Shown here in pieces: positions 50,535 to 60,916 of a stretch of DNA of 64,000 bases. The notes under the pieces were generated by a model. That model saw only the letters and a list, made by a program, of their open reading frames with translations, had not been told where the DNA came from and did no database searches. How positions within the stretch are numbered: position 1 is the first letter of the stretch; each line of letters opens with the position of its first letter. Source of the stretch: Roseiarcus sp963780825 (GTDB lineage Bacteria; Pseudomonadota; Alphaproteobacteria; Rhizobiales; Beijerinckiaceae); assembly GCA_963780825.1 (NCBI GenBank), contig CAWADL010000005.1, positions 372,001-436,000 of the forward strand. Direction: 5' to 3'. The position numbers and the translations under genes were made by a program.

Positions 50535-52030
50535 ATACGCTGGTTGGCCTCAAGCCGCAGGAACACTTTCTCTCGGGCGCGCAGCTCAAACCACGGCGCG
50601 GCAACTGCGATCAGCGCCTCGGGCGAGTGCGCGAAACGGCCGCAGCCCTGCAGCACATAGGGCGCCTCCTTGGTCGTTTCCAACGAGAACGCGAAATATC
50701 CGCCCGGCGCCAGCGCGCTGGCGGCCGCAGCCAGGACCGGTTCGAGATCACCGATATAGATCAGCGAATCCGCGGCGAAGACCAGGTCGAACGCCTCATC
50801 GCGCCCCGCCAGGAACTCCACCATATCGGCGACCGCGACCTCGTCGTAGAGCTCGCGCGCGCGCGCTTTGTCGATCATTTTTGCGGACAGATCGACGCCG
50901 CAGAGCCGCTCGCAGCGCGGGCGCAGCATCGGCGCGGCGGCGCCGGAGCCGCAGCCGAGATCGATGGCGCGCGGCGTGCTCGCGCCGACGGCGTCGAGCA
51001 ACGCCAGCAGCCTTTCGGGCCCCTTGTAGCCGAGCACCGCCATCTGGTCGTCGAACGTATCGGCGAAGCGGTCGAAATAGGTCGATATGTACTCGCGTGA
51101 CGCCTGCGCGCACGTTTCGCCCGCGAGTGCAGCCACGTGATGCTCGCGGATCGGGTCGGACGTTCCGGGCCGCGCAAACGCGCGCGCCACGGCGAGCGCC
51201 GGTTCGACATGGCCATAGGCCGCCAGCAGCAGGAACGCCGCCTCCGCCACCTTCTCGATCGCCTCAGGCGCAGCGGCCGCCACATAGGCGTCCCGCGCGG
51301 CCTCCGGACCGCCGCGCACCGCGCCCTCGAGGAAGCGCACCAGCGCGTAGCGCTTGACGATCGGCTCGTCGCCGGGATGCTCGGCGAGATGCGCGCCGAG
51401 CGATTCCGCCGCGCCGCCGAACTCGCCCAGGAAGAAAAGGCACTGCCCCAGGCCGACGCGGATCAGCCCGGTCTTGTAGCCGCGCGCGGGCAAGCCCCGC
51501 CAGTTTTGCGCCGCCTCGACGTATCGCCGCGCTTCGAAATGAACGAGGCCGAGCGTATAAGCCGCGTCGTCAAGGCTGGGATCGAGCTCGGTCGCCCGCG
51601 TGAGCGCCTCCTCCGCATGTCGCGGATCGCCGGTCTCTTTCGCCACAAGTCCCAAGGCGAGCCAGGCGCGGGCATTGTCGGGCGCGGCCCGGGTGGCGCG
51701 CTCAAAGGCCGCGCGCGCGGTCTGATGTTCACCGAGCGCTCGCAGGCAGAAGCCGAGATCGAGCCAGGCGGCGCCGACCGTCGGGTCTGCGGCGGCGGCG
51801 TCGGACAGCGCTTGCGCCGCGAGGTCCGGCCGTTTCGCCGTCCAGAGCGTCAAGCCGAGGCGGCGCAAGGCGGCGGCGGCGGGAATGCCGGCGCCAAGCC
51901 ATGCCTCCAAAGCCGGAAAGGCCGTGCGCCAGCGCTGCAGCGCGCTGGCCGGCGCCGGCCGGGGCTCATCCCGCGACGGCATCGCGGCAGCGCCGCCCAG
52001 TCCGTGGAGTTCGAAAGCTGTCGCCGACAT
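50501..52030 (-). CDS. TPR-containing SAM-dependent methyltransferase
   Basis: A 509-residue protein. Residues about 40-300 form tetratricopeptide repeats (AAWLDLGFCLRALGEHQTAR; ARAWLALGLVAKETGDPRHA; AAYTLGLVHFEARRYVEAAQ). A class I methyltransferase domain follows (AIDLGCGSGAAAPMLRPRCE; VDLSAKMIDKARARELYD; DLVFAADSLIYIGDLEPVLA). It is a known arrangement in alphaproteobacteria; the methyl acceptor is unknown but is probably a protein recruited by the repeats. It is followed upstream on the same strand by the acyltransferase gene. Confidence 0.88.
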   Translation of the reverse strand: MSATAFELHGLGGAAAMPSRDEPRPAPASALQRWRTAFPALEAWLGAGIPAAAALRRLGLTLWTAKRPDLAAQALSDAAAADPTVGAAWLDLGFCLRALGEHQTARAAFERATRAAPDNARAWLALGLVAKETGDPRHAEEALTRATELDPSLDDAAYTLGLVHFEARRYVEAAQNWRGLPARGYKTGLIRVGLGQCLFFLGEFGGAAESLGAHLAEHPGDEPIVKRYALVRFLEGAVRGGPEAARDAYVAAAAPEAIEKVAEAAFLLLAAYGHVEPALAVARAFARPGTSDPIREHHVAALAGETCAQASREYISTYFDRFADTFDDQMAVLGYKGPERLLALLDAVGASTPRAIDLGCGSGAAAPMLRPRCERLCGVDLSAKMIDKARARELYDEVAVADMVEFLAGRDEAFDLVFAADSLIYIGDLEPVLAAAASALAPGGYFAFSLETTKEAPYVLQGCGRFAHSPEALIAVAAPWFELRAREKVFLRLEANQRIYGELIALARR

Positions 52031-52110
52031 GGTCGAATTCCGTAAGGACGCGCCGAATCGCCCGCGCGCGCCTTAAAGAGAAACCACCGAGCCGGAGCGA
52101 GGCTTGCTTC

Positions 52111-52970
52111 TCAATCCCAGCGCCGATGCGCCCACATCCATTGCTCGGGCGCCTCGCGGATGAACGCCTCGTATTGCGCCTGCAGATTGGCGGTGGCGGC
52201 GACGATATCGGCGTCGCGATCGGCGGTGACCGGCACCTCCACCGGCTCGATGCGCAACGGAGAACCGCACACCGGGCTTGCGGATAATCCGCGCGGCGTA
52301 AAGCTTCAGGCCGAATTGGCGGGCGATGAGCGCCGGCGCCGAATTGGAATGGGCGGGACGGCCGAAGAACGGCACGGCGATACCTTTGCCTTCGCGAAGG
52401 TCGGCGAGAAAGCCGAGCGAGCCGCCGTCCTTGGCGATCTTCATCAGCTTGCGCAGCGTCGCCGGCGACCGCGAAAGCAGCCCCAGCGGATAAAGCGGCG
52501 CGCGCAGGCGCAGCAGCTCGGCGTCGACGAGCGGGTTGGTCAGCGGCTGATAGACGCCGGCCAGCGGCCGGGCGACCTCGGCCGAGACGCCGCGCCATCA
52601 GCTCCCAATTGCCCATGTGCATCGCGCAGACGACATAGGGGCCGCCTTCCTGGACGATTTTGAGCTTCTCCGTCGATTCGAAAGCGACGCGCTTGCTGCT
52701 TTCGTCGAGATGGAAGAATTCCGCGAATGTGCGGCCGAGATGGCCCCACATTTCGCGCGCGATGCGCTCGCGCTCCGCCTCGGTTTTCTCGGGGAAGGCG
52801 CTTTCGAGATGGGCGAGCGCGCGGCGATGGCGCTTGAGCCGCGGCGCGACCGAGCCCCATAAGCTGGCCATCAAGTTGCTGGAGAATTCCAGCGGCATGG
52901 CGGAGACGAGGCCCGCGACGACGCGAAAGCCTGCATATTCCAGCCATTCCTTAGCTCGCACGCGCCCCAA
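52111..52970 (-). pseudogene. lpxL: LpxL/HtrB-type lipid A acyltransferase, two frame breaks
   Basis: A membrane-bound acyltransferase that adds a secondary acyl chain to Kdo2-lipid A. The N-terminus (RAKEWLEYAGFRVVAGLVSA) and the HX4E catalytic motif MHMGNWELMARR are in the first frame. A one-base change near 52594 leads to VSAEVARPLAGVYQPLTNPL, then LRKLMKIAKDGGSLGFLADL and GIAVPFFGRPAHSNSAPALI. A second near 52262 leads to LRIEPVEVPVTADRDADIVA and the family ending EAPEQWMWAHRRWD at 52111. Corrected length is about 286. The start is TTG 52970 or GTG 52961. Probably functional if the breaks are sequencing errors. Confidence 0.8.
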
Positions 52971-53047
52971 ATCCGGCCTCGACCCGGCCGAACGGCCGCG
53001 CGCGCGTATTCCCCGCGGGCGGGCAGGGCGTCAAGTGTGGCCGCCCC

Positions 53048-53119
53048 TGGGACCGCGCGCGTCTCGCGCGCTCTTTCCCGAAGCTACACGGCAAGAGCGG
53101 GCGGGACGCCCGCGGTCCC
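53048..53119. repeat. Family H inverted repeat
   Basis: Arms TGGGACCGCGCGCGTCTCGC and GCGGGACGCCCGCGGTCCC bound 72 bp directly beside family B copy 5. With that copy it fills the 241-bp gap between lpxL and the adenylate cyclase gene. Confidence 0.7.
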
Positions 53120-53130
53120 GAGCGCGCGCC

Positions 53131-53212
53131 CGGAGCGTCGGCCTCCAGGCCGACGTCCGCCGCCGACAACGAGGCGCTCAATAGCTTACACGTCGGCGTG
53201 GACGCCGACGCT
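53131..53212. repeat. Family B palindromic repeat, copy 5
   Basis: Arms CGGAGCGTCGGCCTCCAGGC and CGTCGGCGTGGACGCCGACG; it touches the stop codon of the adenylate cyclase gene (53212-53214), where it may act as terminator. Confidence 0.85.
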
Positions 53213-54456
53213 TACCCCAGCCCAGTCTCGATCCGCGTCCCCGTCCCGCCGTTCAGCAAACGCTTGAGATGATATTGCGCGAGCGCGTCCCCCGGCCTCG
53301 CGCTGATCAATCCCGCGAACGCCGCCACTGCGGCGCTGTCGCGCGCCTCCAGCTTTGCGAACGCATCGAGATAAGCCGCCGCGTGCGCGTCGTCCGCCGC
53401 CAGCGGCTCGTAAGCCCGCATCGGCTCGCTGCGGCCGCGCAGCACGAGATCGCCAACCGGCCGACCAATGAAGTCCCCCGCCCGCTCCGCCGCCGCCGCA
53501 CTCACGCAAATGCGCGTGCCGAGTTGTTTGTTGACCGCCTCCAGCCGCGCCGCCGCGTTGATTGTATCCCCGTAAGCCGTGTAGTCGAACAACCTGCCGC
53601 CGCCAAAGTTGCCGACGATCGCCGGCCCCGCATGCACGCCGATGCGCGTGACGCCAAGCGTGACCCCCTGCGCCCGCCACTCCTCGCGAAACACCTCTGA
53701 GCGCGCGTCGAGCGCGAGCGCACAATCAATCGCGCGCCGCGCCGCGTCGGGTTGATCAGCCGGCGCGCCAAACAGGGCGTGGATCGCGTCGCCGATGATC
53801 TTGGCGACCGTGCCCTCGTGCGAGAATACGATCTCGGTCATCGCCTCTAGATAGCCGCTCAGCAGGCTCGCCAGCTGACGCGTATCGAGCAATTCAACCA
53901 GCGGGGTGAAGCCCGCGATATCGGTGAACAGCGTAGCGATCTCACGCCGCTCGCCGCCCGGCGTCAGGGCGCCCGAGGCGACGAGGCTGCGCGCCAGGTT
54001 GGGCGAGAAATAGCGGGACAGCGAAGCATGCGCGCGCTCCGCTTCGGCCTGGCGCGCGCGCGCATCGCGCAGCGCTGTGACATGGCCGATCGTCTTGCGG
54101 ATCGTCGTCTCGAAATCGCTGAAGTCGATCGGCTTGGTGAGAAAATCGAAGGCGCCGCGGTTCATCGCCGTTCGGATATTGGCCATGTCGCCGTAGGCTG
54201 AAACAATCACCGTCGAGAATTTGGTCGCCTCGTCCTGCAATCGTCCGAGCAGCGTCAAACCATCCATGCGCGGCATATTGATGTCGGAGATCACCATGTC
54301 GAAATCGGCGTAAGTCTCCAAAAAGGCCAGCGCCTCGACCCCGTCGCGCGCAAAGCCGAAGGCCAGCGATCCGTCGCGAATCTGCCGGCGGAATTTCTGG
54401 GTGACCAGATCCTCCAAATCGGGCTCGTCGTCGACGACCAGGATTTTCGCGGTCAT
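53212..54456 (-). CDS. Response regulator with class III adenylate/guanylate cyclase output
   Basis: A 414-residue protein. A receiver domain (ILVVDDEPDLEDL; phosphoacceptor in MVISDINMPRMDG; TKPID) is joined by a coiled-coil linker (ALRDARARQAEAERAHASLS) to a class III nucleotide cyclase (IATLFTDIAGFTPLVELLDT; AKIIGDAIHALFGAP; YTAYGDTINAAARLEAVNKQ). It should make cAMP when phosphorylated. The preceding receiver gene overlaps its ATG by 4 bp, forming a two-gene unit. The upstream seven-GAF histidine kinase on the same strand is the likely phosphodonor. Confidence 0.92.
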   Translation of the reverse strand: MTAKILVVDDEPDLEDLVTQKFRRQIRDGSLAFGFARDGVEALAFLETYADFDMVISDINMPRMDGLTLLGRLQDEATKFSTVIVSAYGDMANIRTAMNRGAFDFLTKPIDFSDFETTIRKTIGHVTALRDARARQAEAERAHASLSRYFSPNLARSLVASGALTPGGERREIATLFTDIAGFTPLVELLDTRQLASLLSGYLEAMTEIVFSHEGTVAKIIGDAIHALFGAPADQPDAARRAIDCALALDARSEVFREEWRAQGVTLGVTRIGVHAGPAIVGNFGGGRLFDYTAYGDTINAAARLEAVNKQLGTRICVSAAAAERAGDFIGRPVGDLVLRGRSEPMRAYEPLAADDAHAAAYLDAFAKLEARDSAAVAAFAGLISARPGDALAQYHLKRLLNGGTGTRIETGLG

Positions 54457-54848
54457 GTCGAGCCCGTGGCGACGAGCCGGTTGTTGATCTCCTCGCGCAA
54501 GCCCGGAAAATCGATCGGCTTGGTGAGCAGTCCCGCCGCGCCGCCCTCGATCGCCTTCCGCCGCGTGTCAGCATCGCCGTAGGCGGTGATCATGATGACC
54601 GGCACGTCCGGCCTCGCCAGGCGCGCGCGCGGCAGCATTTCGAGGCCGCTCATGCCGGGCATGTTGATGTCAGATAGGATGAGGATGAGTTCGGCATTCT
54701 CCGCGGCGCCGACCTGCTCCAGCGCCTCCGGCGCGCTTTGCGCGAACTGCATCTGGAATCGCGACGCTCGCAATTCCCTGCGGAATTGCTGGCGGAATAA
54801 CTCGGCTACATCCGGCTCGTCGTCGACCACCAGGATCAGCGCGCTCAT
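54453..54848 (-). CDS. Single-domain response regulator (receiver)
   Basis: A 131-residue receiver-only protein: ILVVDDEPDVAELFRQQFRR, phosphoacceptor LILSDINMPGMSG, ITAYGD and TKPIDFPGL. It is closely related to the receiver half of the cyclase gene that follows, with a 4-bp ATGA overlap, suggesting duplication. I chose ATG 54848 (MSALILVVDDEPD); an upstream reading to 54983 is not receiver-like. Confidence 0.9.
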   Translation of the reverse strand: MSALILVVDDEPDVAELFRQQFRRELRASRFQMQFAQSAPEALEQVGAAENAELILILSDINMPGMSGLEMLPRARLARPDVPVIMITAYGDADTRRKAIEGGAAGLLTKPIDFPGLREEINNRLVATGST

Positions 54849-55000
54849 GAACTCGCTCCGAGTTTCGCAGGCGCGCGGCGGCCGGCGCGCGGGCAACTGC
54901 GTAGTTCGAAATCCGCAATCGCGCAAAGTCGCGTATAAACATGTTGATACGACGGTTGCATAGGGATTAAACTCGTTTGGCAATTTTCGGAGACAGGGTC

Positions 55001-55258
55001 ATGGCGAAAGCCGCGCGGCTAACAATTCGACAATGGGGCAATAGCCTTGCAGTGCGCATCCCGGCCCGCGTCGCTCGCGCCGCACGATTTGAGGTTGGGC
55101 AGGAGGTCGAGGTTGCGACCCACGACGGCAGTGTCACGGTCAAGCCTGTCGGACCGCGCCGGCTGACGCTGGCGGAGAAGCTGCAGCAGTTCGACCCCGC
55201 GATACACGGCGGCGAGGCGATGGCGGCCGAGCCCGTCGGCGCCGAGGTAATCAAGTGA
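55001..55258 (+). CDS. mazE: MazE-type antitoxin (AbrB/SpoVT fold)
   Basis: An 85-residue antitoxin with the AbrB-like start MAKAARLTIRQWGNSLAVRI followed by PARVARAARFEVGQEVEV, and an acidic C-terminus (EKLQQFDPAIHGGEAMAAEP) that would wrap the toxin. ATG 55001 follows GGAGACAGG. The GTG of the toxin overlaps its stop by 4 bp. Confidence 0.9.
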   Translation: MAKAARLTIRQWGNSLAVRIPARVARAARFEVGQEVEVATHDGSVTVKPVGPRRLTLAEKLQQFDPAIHGGEAMAAEPVGAEVIK

Positions 55259-55617
55259 GCTCGGCGGCGTGGGCGCCTGAACGTCGCGACATCATCTGGA
55301 TCAACTGCAATCCGCGGTCCGGCCGCGAGATGAAGGACATCCACCCGATGCTGGTATTCTCTCCGAGGGCCTTCAACGAGCGGACGGGCATCGTGATTGG
55401 TCTGCCGATGACGACGGCGAGTTACAACGATAGCAATCCGTTCGCCATCAAGTTTCGCGGACCGAAGAATATCGCGAGCTACATCCTTGTCCACCAACCC
55501 AAGTCGTTCGACTGGCGCGCCCGCGGCGCCAAGGCTCACCCTTGGAAACAGGCGCCAGACGAGGTGTTTTCCGCCGCATGCGAGCAATTGAATCAGATCA
55601 TCCAGATCGCGAATTGA
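55255..55617 (+). CDS. mazF: MazF/PemK family mRNA interferase toxin
   Basis: A 120-residue toxin of the MazF fold: RRDIIWINCNPRSGREMKDI, HPMLVFSPRAFNERTGIVIG and FKIKFRGPK-like VLVDQ region (ASYILVHQPKSFDW). Members cleave single-stranded mRNA at short motifs. It is coupled to mazE by GTGA. Its 3' end overlaps the histidine kinase stop by 20 bp, tail to tail. The pair sits between two parts of a signalling cluster on the other strand. Confidence 0.88.
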   Translation: MSSAAWAPERRDIIWINCNPRSGREMKDIHPMLVFSPRAFNERTGIVIGLPMTTASYNDSNPFAIKFRGPKNIASYILVHQPKSFDWRARGAKAHPWKQAPDEVFSAACEQLNQIIQIAN

Positions 55618-58600
55618 GCGGCGCAGGCCCGCGAGGCAACACGATCGTGAAAGTTGTGAAGCTGCCCGGTTCGGTCGCGACATCCAACGTCCCGCCATGC
55701 TGTTTGACGACGATATCGTAACTGAGGGAGAGGCCGAGCCCAGTGCCTTCGCCTGCGGGCTTGGTGGTGAAGAAGGGGTTGAACATTTTCGCCTTCACCT
55801 CCTCGGGTATGCCAGTTCCGTTGTCGCGTTATCACGATCGCGACGCGGTCGCTCAGGCTCCTCGTCGAGGCGCTGACCGTCGGCTCGTAGCCGCCGTTCG
55901 CATCGCTCTGCTTGCGCTTCGTCGTCGCGTAGAAACCGTTGGAAATCAAGTTCAGCAGCACGCGCGTCATCTCCTGGGGATAGAGGTCGGCCGCGCCGGC
56001 CGCCGGGTCAAGCGATTTGTCGATCGTCACATTGAAGCCCGGCTTTTCCGCGCGCGCGCCATGATAGGCGAGGTTCAGCGCCTCCTCGACCATCGCATTG
56101 ACATTGATCGCTCGCGCGCTCGCCCGAGCCTTCGCGCGAATGCAGCAGCATGTTCTTGACGATCGAATCGGCCCGCTTGCCGTGCTGACCACTTTGTCGA
56201 GGTTGGACGCGACCAGCCGATCAACTCGTCGGCCTCTTCGCGCTCCTCATTGGCGAGCTCGCCTTGCCAGCAGCTCGCGGAGCTCGTCGAGCAGCTCGCG
56301 CGAAAGCGCCGAGAAATTGTTGACGAAATTGAGCGGGTTCTTGATCTCGTGGGCGATGCCCGCGGTGAGCTGGCCGAGCGAGGCGAGCTTTTCCGATGGA
56401 CCAGCCGATCCTGCGCCTTGCGCAGATCGTCGAGCGAGGCGGCGAGTTCGCGCGTCCGCGCTTGCACTTCATCGAACAGCCGCACGTTTTCGATCGCGAT
56501 GACCGCCTGATCGGCGAAGGTTTGGACGAATCTCGATCTGACGTCGGCGAAACGGCCCGGGCTCGAGGCGCGTCAGGATGAACGCGCCCTCCGACCCGTC
56601 CTTGCCGTAGAAGCGGCACCCCGACAAGCGCGCGCGCGCGGGAAGCCATGCGCGATAATCGGCACGCGATAATCCGGGTCCTCGCGAATGTCAGGGATCT
56701 GCTCGACTTTGCCGGAGAGAATCACCCGGCCGGCGATCGATCCGCGGCCCGGCATCACCGGGTGCGTCGCGTAGGTATCGTGCGAGCCCGCGCTCGCGCT
56801 CGATGAACTTGAACGCCCTGTAGCGAAAACCGTCGCCGTCGCGCACGCAAATAGTGCCCTAGTGCGCCCCGATCAAATCCGCGGCGCTCGAGACCAAAGT
56901 ATCAAACACGACTTGCAGATCGAACGCCGAGCGGCTGATGACTTTCAGCACGTCGGACGGTCGCGGTCTGCTGTTGCAGCGACTCGTCGAGGTCGCGCGT
57001 GCGCGCCTGCACCTCCTCGAACAGGCGCGCATTCTCGATCGCAATGACCGCCTGGTCGGCGAAGGTCTGCACAACTGGTCGATCTCGGCGAAGCGAACGG
57101 GCCCGGCTTTTACGGGTCAACGGCGAAACGCCCGATCACGTTCACCCTCGTGAACGAGCGGCGCACGAATCGATGCTGCAATCCGCGAGCACGCCAGCAA
57201 TGCGAGCGCCGACTGGGAGCGATCGGCGCGCTGTATCCTCGATTACCGGTACATCGTCGCACGCCATGAGCCTCGTCCTTTGAAGTTCTCCCGATCGGCT
57301 GAGGGATAGTCAGACTTGACGAACGCGTCCGCCTCCGGACTGATCGGCGTGAACGCGTCAGATATGCACGAATGCCGTCGATAAACGCAGCACGCTCGCG
57401 TATGACCGCAGAGCACCGCCGTTGCGACTCGCGGCGATGGCCTCAAGAAACCGGCTCTGCAGATCGAACGCCGAACGGCTGATGACTTCAGCACTTCGGC
57501 GGTCGCCGTCTGCTGCTCCAGCGCCTCCTCGAGATCGCGCGTGCGCGCCTGCACCTCGTCGAACAGGCGCACGTTCTCGATCGCGATCACCGCCTGGTCG
57601 GCGAAGGTCGTCACCAATTCGATCTGGCGCTCGGTGAACGGCGCTGGCTCCACGCGCCCGAGCGCGAAGACGCCGATCGAGCTCCCCGTCCCGCACAGCG
57701 GCACGCCGAGCATCGCGCGCACGTTGCCATGCGCGCGCCTGGTCCTTTTCCGCGTATTCCGGGTCGTTCCAGCGCATCGTCGATATGGACCGCGCGGTTT
57801 TCCAATGCGACCCGCCCGACAAGCGTCCCGCGGCCAGGCTTGACGCCGGCCGTTGCTCGAGCTCCGACGAAAGCCGGATCGAGCATCCGACTCGCGGCGT
57901 ACCGATAAACGTCGCCTGTCGCGCCGGAAGATCTCGCCGCTGCGTCGCGTCGCAAAGCCGAACCGCCGTCGCGACAAGGTTTCAAGCACGGTATCCAGAT
58001 CGAACGCCGAGCGGCTGATGACCTTCAGCACGTCGGCGGTCGCGGTCTGCTGTTGCAGCGCCTCTTGGGTCTCGTTGAACAGGCGAGCGTTCTCGACCGC
58101 GATGAGCGCCTGATCACGGAACGATTCGGCAAGTGCGACATCCTTGGCGTCAAATGCGTCGGTCTCGCCGGCCGTCAGCAGAAACACTCCGATGCGTTCG
58201 TCACCGCGCGACAGCGGCAAAAACAAAGCCGACGCGATGCCGTATCGGTCCGAAATGTAGCGTTCGTGCTCGGGAACGTCAGGGGCCGAATAGTCGGTGA
58301 TGAGCACGGTCTTTCCGCTGACGACCGCTCGCGAAGGGAAGTTCGCCGCGGGGTCGAGCGGCATGGGCGGCGCGAGTTCGTCGTCGGCGAAGCATGCGAT
58401 CCGGCCAGGCCGCGGTAACGGCAGTCAAGGTTCCGCCGTTCAGCGCGAAACACCCCCGCCATCTGGCATCCGAACAGTCGCACCGCCGTGGCGGAGATCG
58501 CGTCAAAAACCGGCTTCGCATCGGTTGGCGAGGCGCTGATGACTTTGAGAATCTCCGCCGTCGCTGTCTGCTGCTCCAAGGCCTCTGTCAGTTCGCGCGT

Positions 58601-60379
58601 GCGCGCCTGCACCTCGGCAAACAACCTCGCGTTCTCGATCGCGATGACCGCCTGATCGGCGAAAGTCTTCACCAGTTCAACGATCCGCGGAGGGTAGAGC
58701 CCGGTCTCCGGCTTCGACATCACGATCGCGCCCAGCAGCTCATCGCCTCGCTTCATGGGCACGCCCAACGTCGCGCGGGTTTGCACGATCCTGCGTAAAT
58801 CCTGGGCGTAGTCGGGTTCCTCGCGCACGTCGGCGATGTTCTGCACCTCTCCGGTCAGGGCCACGCGCGCGGCTACGGAACCGCGGCCCGGCGGCTGAGG
58901 GTGGGCGCGCATGAAGGCGACGAAATCGCCGCGGCCCTCGCCTTGAGCGAAGGCGCGGCTATGCATGGCGCCGTCCTCGAATTGCCAGATCACGCCGTTT
59001 CGCGATTCGCTCAACGAAACCGCCGAATTGATGAGCGTCTCTAGCACGGCTTGTGGATCGAACGCCGACCGGCTGATGACCTTGAGCACATCGGCGGTCG
59101 CGGTCTGCTGTTGCAGCGCCTCGGTCAGGTCCCGCGTCCTCGCTTGCACTTCGTCGAACAGCCGCACATTGCCGATCGCGATCACCGCCTGATCGGCAAA
59201 ACTTCGCAGCACCTCGATCTGCTTTTCCGTGAAGGGCTGGGCCTCGTTTCGGCGCACGACGATCGCGCCGAGGCTGTCGCCCTCGCGCATCAGAGGCATG
59301 GCCAGAATCGCGCGGTGTCCCATCCGCAGCGCCATTTCCCGGCCTACTGGGAATTCGTCTCCGGCGAGTAGAAGATCGGTTACGTGGACGGGAGCGCGAT
59401 CGATGATGGCGCGTCCGCCAACCCAACCGCGGTTGAGCGGCTGTCCCGCAATTCCAAGCGGAATTGGGCCTCGATGCGCGCTGAAGCGCGCGAAATCACC
59501 ATCACGAAAAACAACCGCGGCGTCATGGGCGTCGCAGACCTCGCAAGCGCTGTCGACGATGACTTGCAAGGCGGGCGCGACGTCGGTCGGTGAGGACGCG
59601 ATCACTTTTAGGATGTTGGCGCTGCCTGTCTGATAGACGAGCGCCTCCGACAAATCGCGGGTCTTGGCCTGAACTTCGTCGAATAGCCTCGCGTTCTCGA
59701 TGGCGATCACCGCCTGATCGGCAAAGGTCTGGATGAGCTCGATTTCGCGGTCGGTGAACGCGATCGGCTCGTCCCTGGGCACGCCGAACACGCCGATGAG
59801 CTCGCCCTCGCGGATCAGCGGCGTCCAAAGCCCGGCGCCGAACGAGGCTCGCGCTTGAACCTGCTTGTCGCTTTCAATCTGCGACTTTGAGAGGTCGGCG
59901 ACATGCACGACCACGCGCTGGCGCGCCGCTCTCGCCATATGGCTATCGCCGTCGAGCCGCCATGGCGTCGCCGCGAGGTAGGCGCGCAATTCGCTGGGGA
60001 CGTTGCTGTGGAAGGCGCGGGCGACCAGGACGTCGTCTCGCTTCAGGAAGATCGTGCCGCGACTGCCGTGAGTCAGTCGCACGGCGGTGTCGATCAAGGT
60101 TTGCAGTACGGTGTCGAGATCGAACTCCGAGCGGCTGATGACTTTGAGAATCTCCGCCGTTGCGGTCTGGCTCTCCCGGGCCTGCGCCAATTCGCGATCG
60201 CGCTCCGCCAGCGCCGCGATGAGTTCCTCGCGCGTGGGATTGGAGGGGGGCTGAAGCGGGGAGTTCAAGTCTGCGGACGCCGAGGCTGATCGGCGCCTGA
60301 AACGGCCGCCGGGTTCGCGATTTATGCCGGAGCGGCAGGAGTTTGGCGAGGGCTGGGTTGAGCCGGTCGAAACCGCCAT
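55598..60379 (-). CDS. Seven-GAF sensor histidine kinase, many frame breaks in the 3' half
   Basis: About 1590 residues if corrected. After a short coiled coil come seven repeats of one unit: TATADVLKVISRSAFDLDTV, a GAF domain, then FADQAVIAIENARLFDEVQA. Linkers lie near 60150, 59650, 59100, 58580, 58040, 57480 and 56950. A HisKA domain follows (EKLASLGQLTAGIAHEIKNP, catalytic His codon 56349-56351), then HATPase (LLNLISNGFYATTKR; GEGTGLGLSLSYDIVVKQHG). From ATG 60379 to about 58400 the frame is intact. From 58400 to 55598 there are roughly ten one-base breaks. No membrane helices, so it is a cytoplasmic sensor. Its likely targets are the receiver and receiver-cyclase genes at 53212-54848. 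Confidence 0.8.
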
Positions 60380-60464
60380 GCAGAATTTTGTTTTGCTTTT
60401 TCAGAAAATTTGTGATAGAGGCCAGCGCTCGATCACAAGCCGGACGTTGACGGAGCCGCTAAAT

Positions 60465-60548
60465 CGGAGCGTCGGCCTCCAGGCCGACGTCTATCCCCAA
60501 GAGCCGGCGCCTGCGCATCGACACGTCGGCGTGGACGCCGACGCTCCG
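60465..60548. repeat. Family B palindromic repeat, copy 6
   Basis: Arms CGGAGCGTCGGCCTCCAGGC and CGTCGGCGTGGACGCCGACG. It lies in the 372-bp gap 60380-60751 that separates the kinase start from the murA operon; the rest of that gap should contain the murA promoter, not resolved here. Confidence 0.88.
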
Positions 60549-60751
60549 CAAGGAGCGGGCTGAATCCCAGGGCGGCGGTTCCCAAGAGTGACACGAATTG
60601 CCACTCATCCCCCTGAAATCGCCCGGCGCCGACCTGTCACAGCACCCGCGCTCTTCGCGATAGATTAACCCCCTGCGGCTAACCCATCTTCACCCTCTTG
60701 CCCCATAGCCCCTTGGGACTTAAGAGCGGCCGTTGAACGGAAGGGGCGGCA

Positions 60752-60916
60752 ATGGGCGGCGGCCCGGATCGCGAGGCGGACGCTCGTCGGCGCCAGGAGC
60801 GGCTCGCCGCGGCGTTGCGCGAAAACCTCAAACGACGCAAGGCCCAACGACGCGCGGCTGAGCAAACGCGCGCGCCCCCGCCAAAGACCGAAGGATCGCC
60901 TGATGGATCGCATTAG
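60752..60916 (+). CDS. Small basic protein overlapping the murA start
   Basis: A 54-residue, highly charged protein (MGGGPDREADARRRQERLAA, then LRENLKRRKAQRRAAEQTRA) predicted to be a single basic helix. Its last 14 bases overlap the start of murA. A short arginine-rich frame in this position is seen in other Hyphomicrobiales (recalled, not checked). It has GGAAGGGG upstream of the ATG. It could serve translational coupling to murA. Too short for a family assignment. Confidence 0.55.
   Translation: MGGGPDREADARRRQERLAAALRENLKRRKAQRRAAEQTRAPPPKTEGSPDGSH

Noticed and set aside
55598..58420. Several separate small GAF or kinase genes
   Set aside because: The pieces join in order into one histidine kinase when single bases are changed, with matching linkers; none has its own ribosome site.
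5336..60548. CRISPR array
   Set aside because: Repeats are numerous but dispersed, palindromic and unequal in spacing; there is no array of short regular units and no cas gene.
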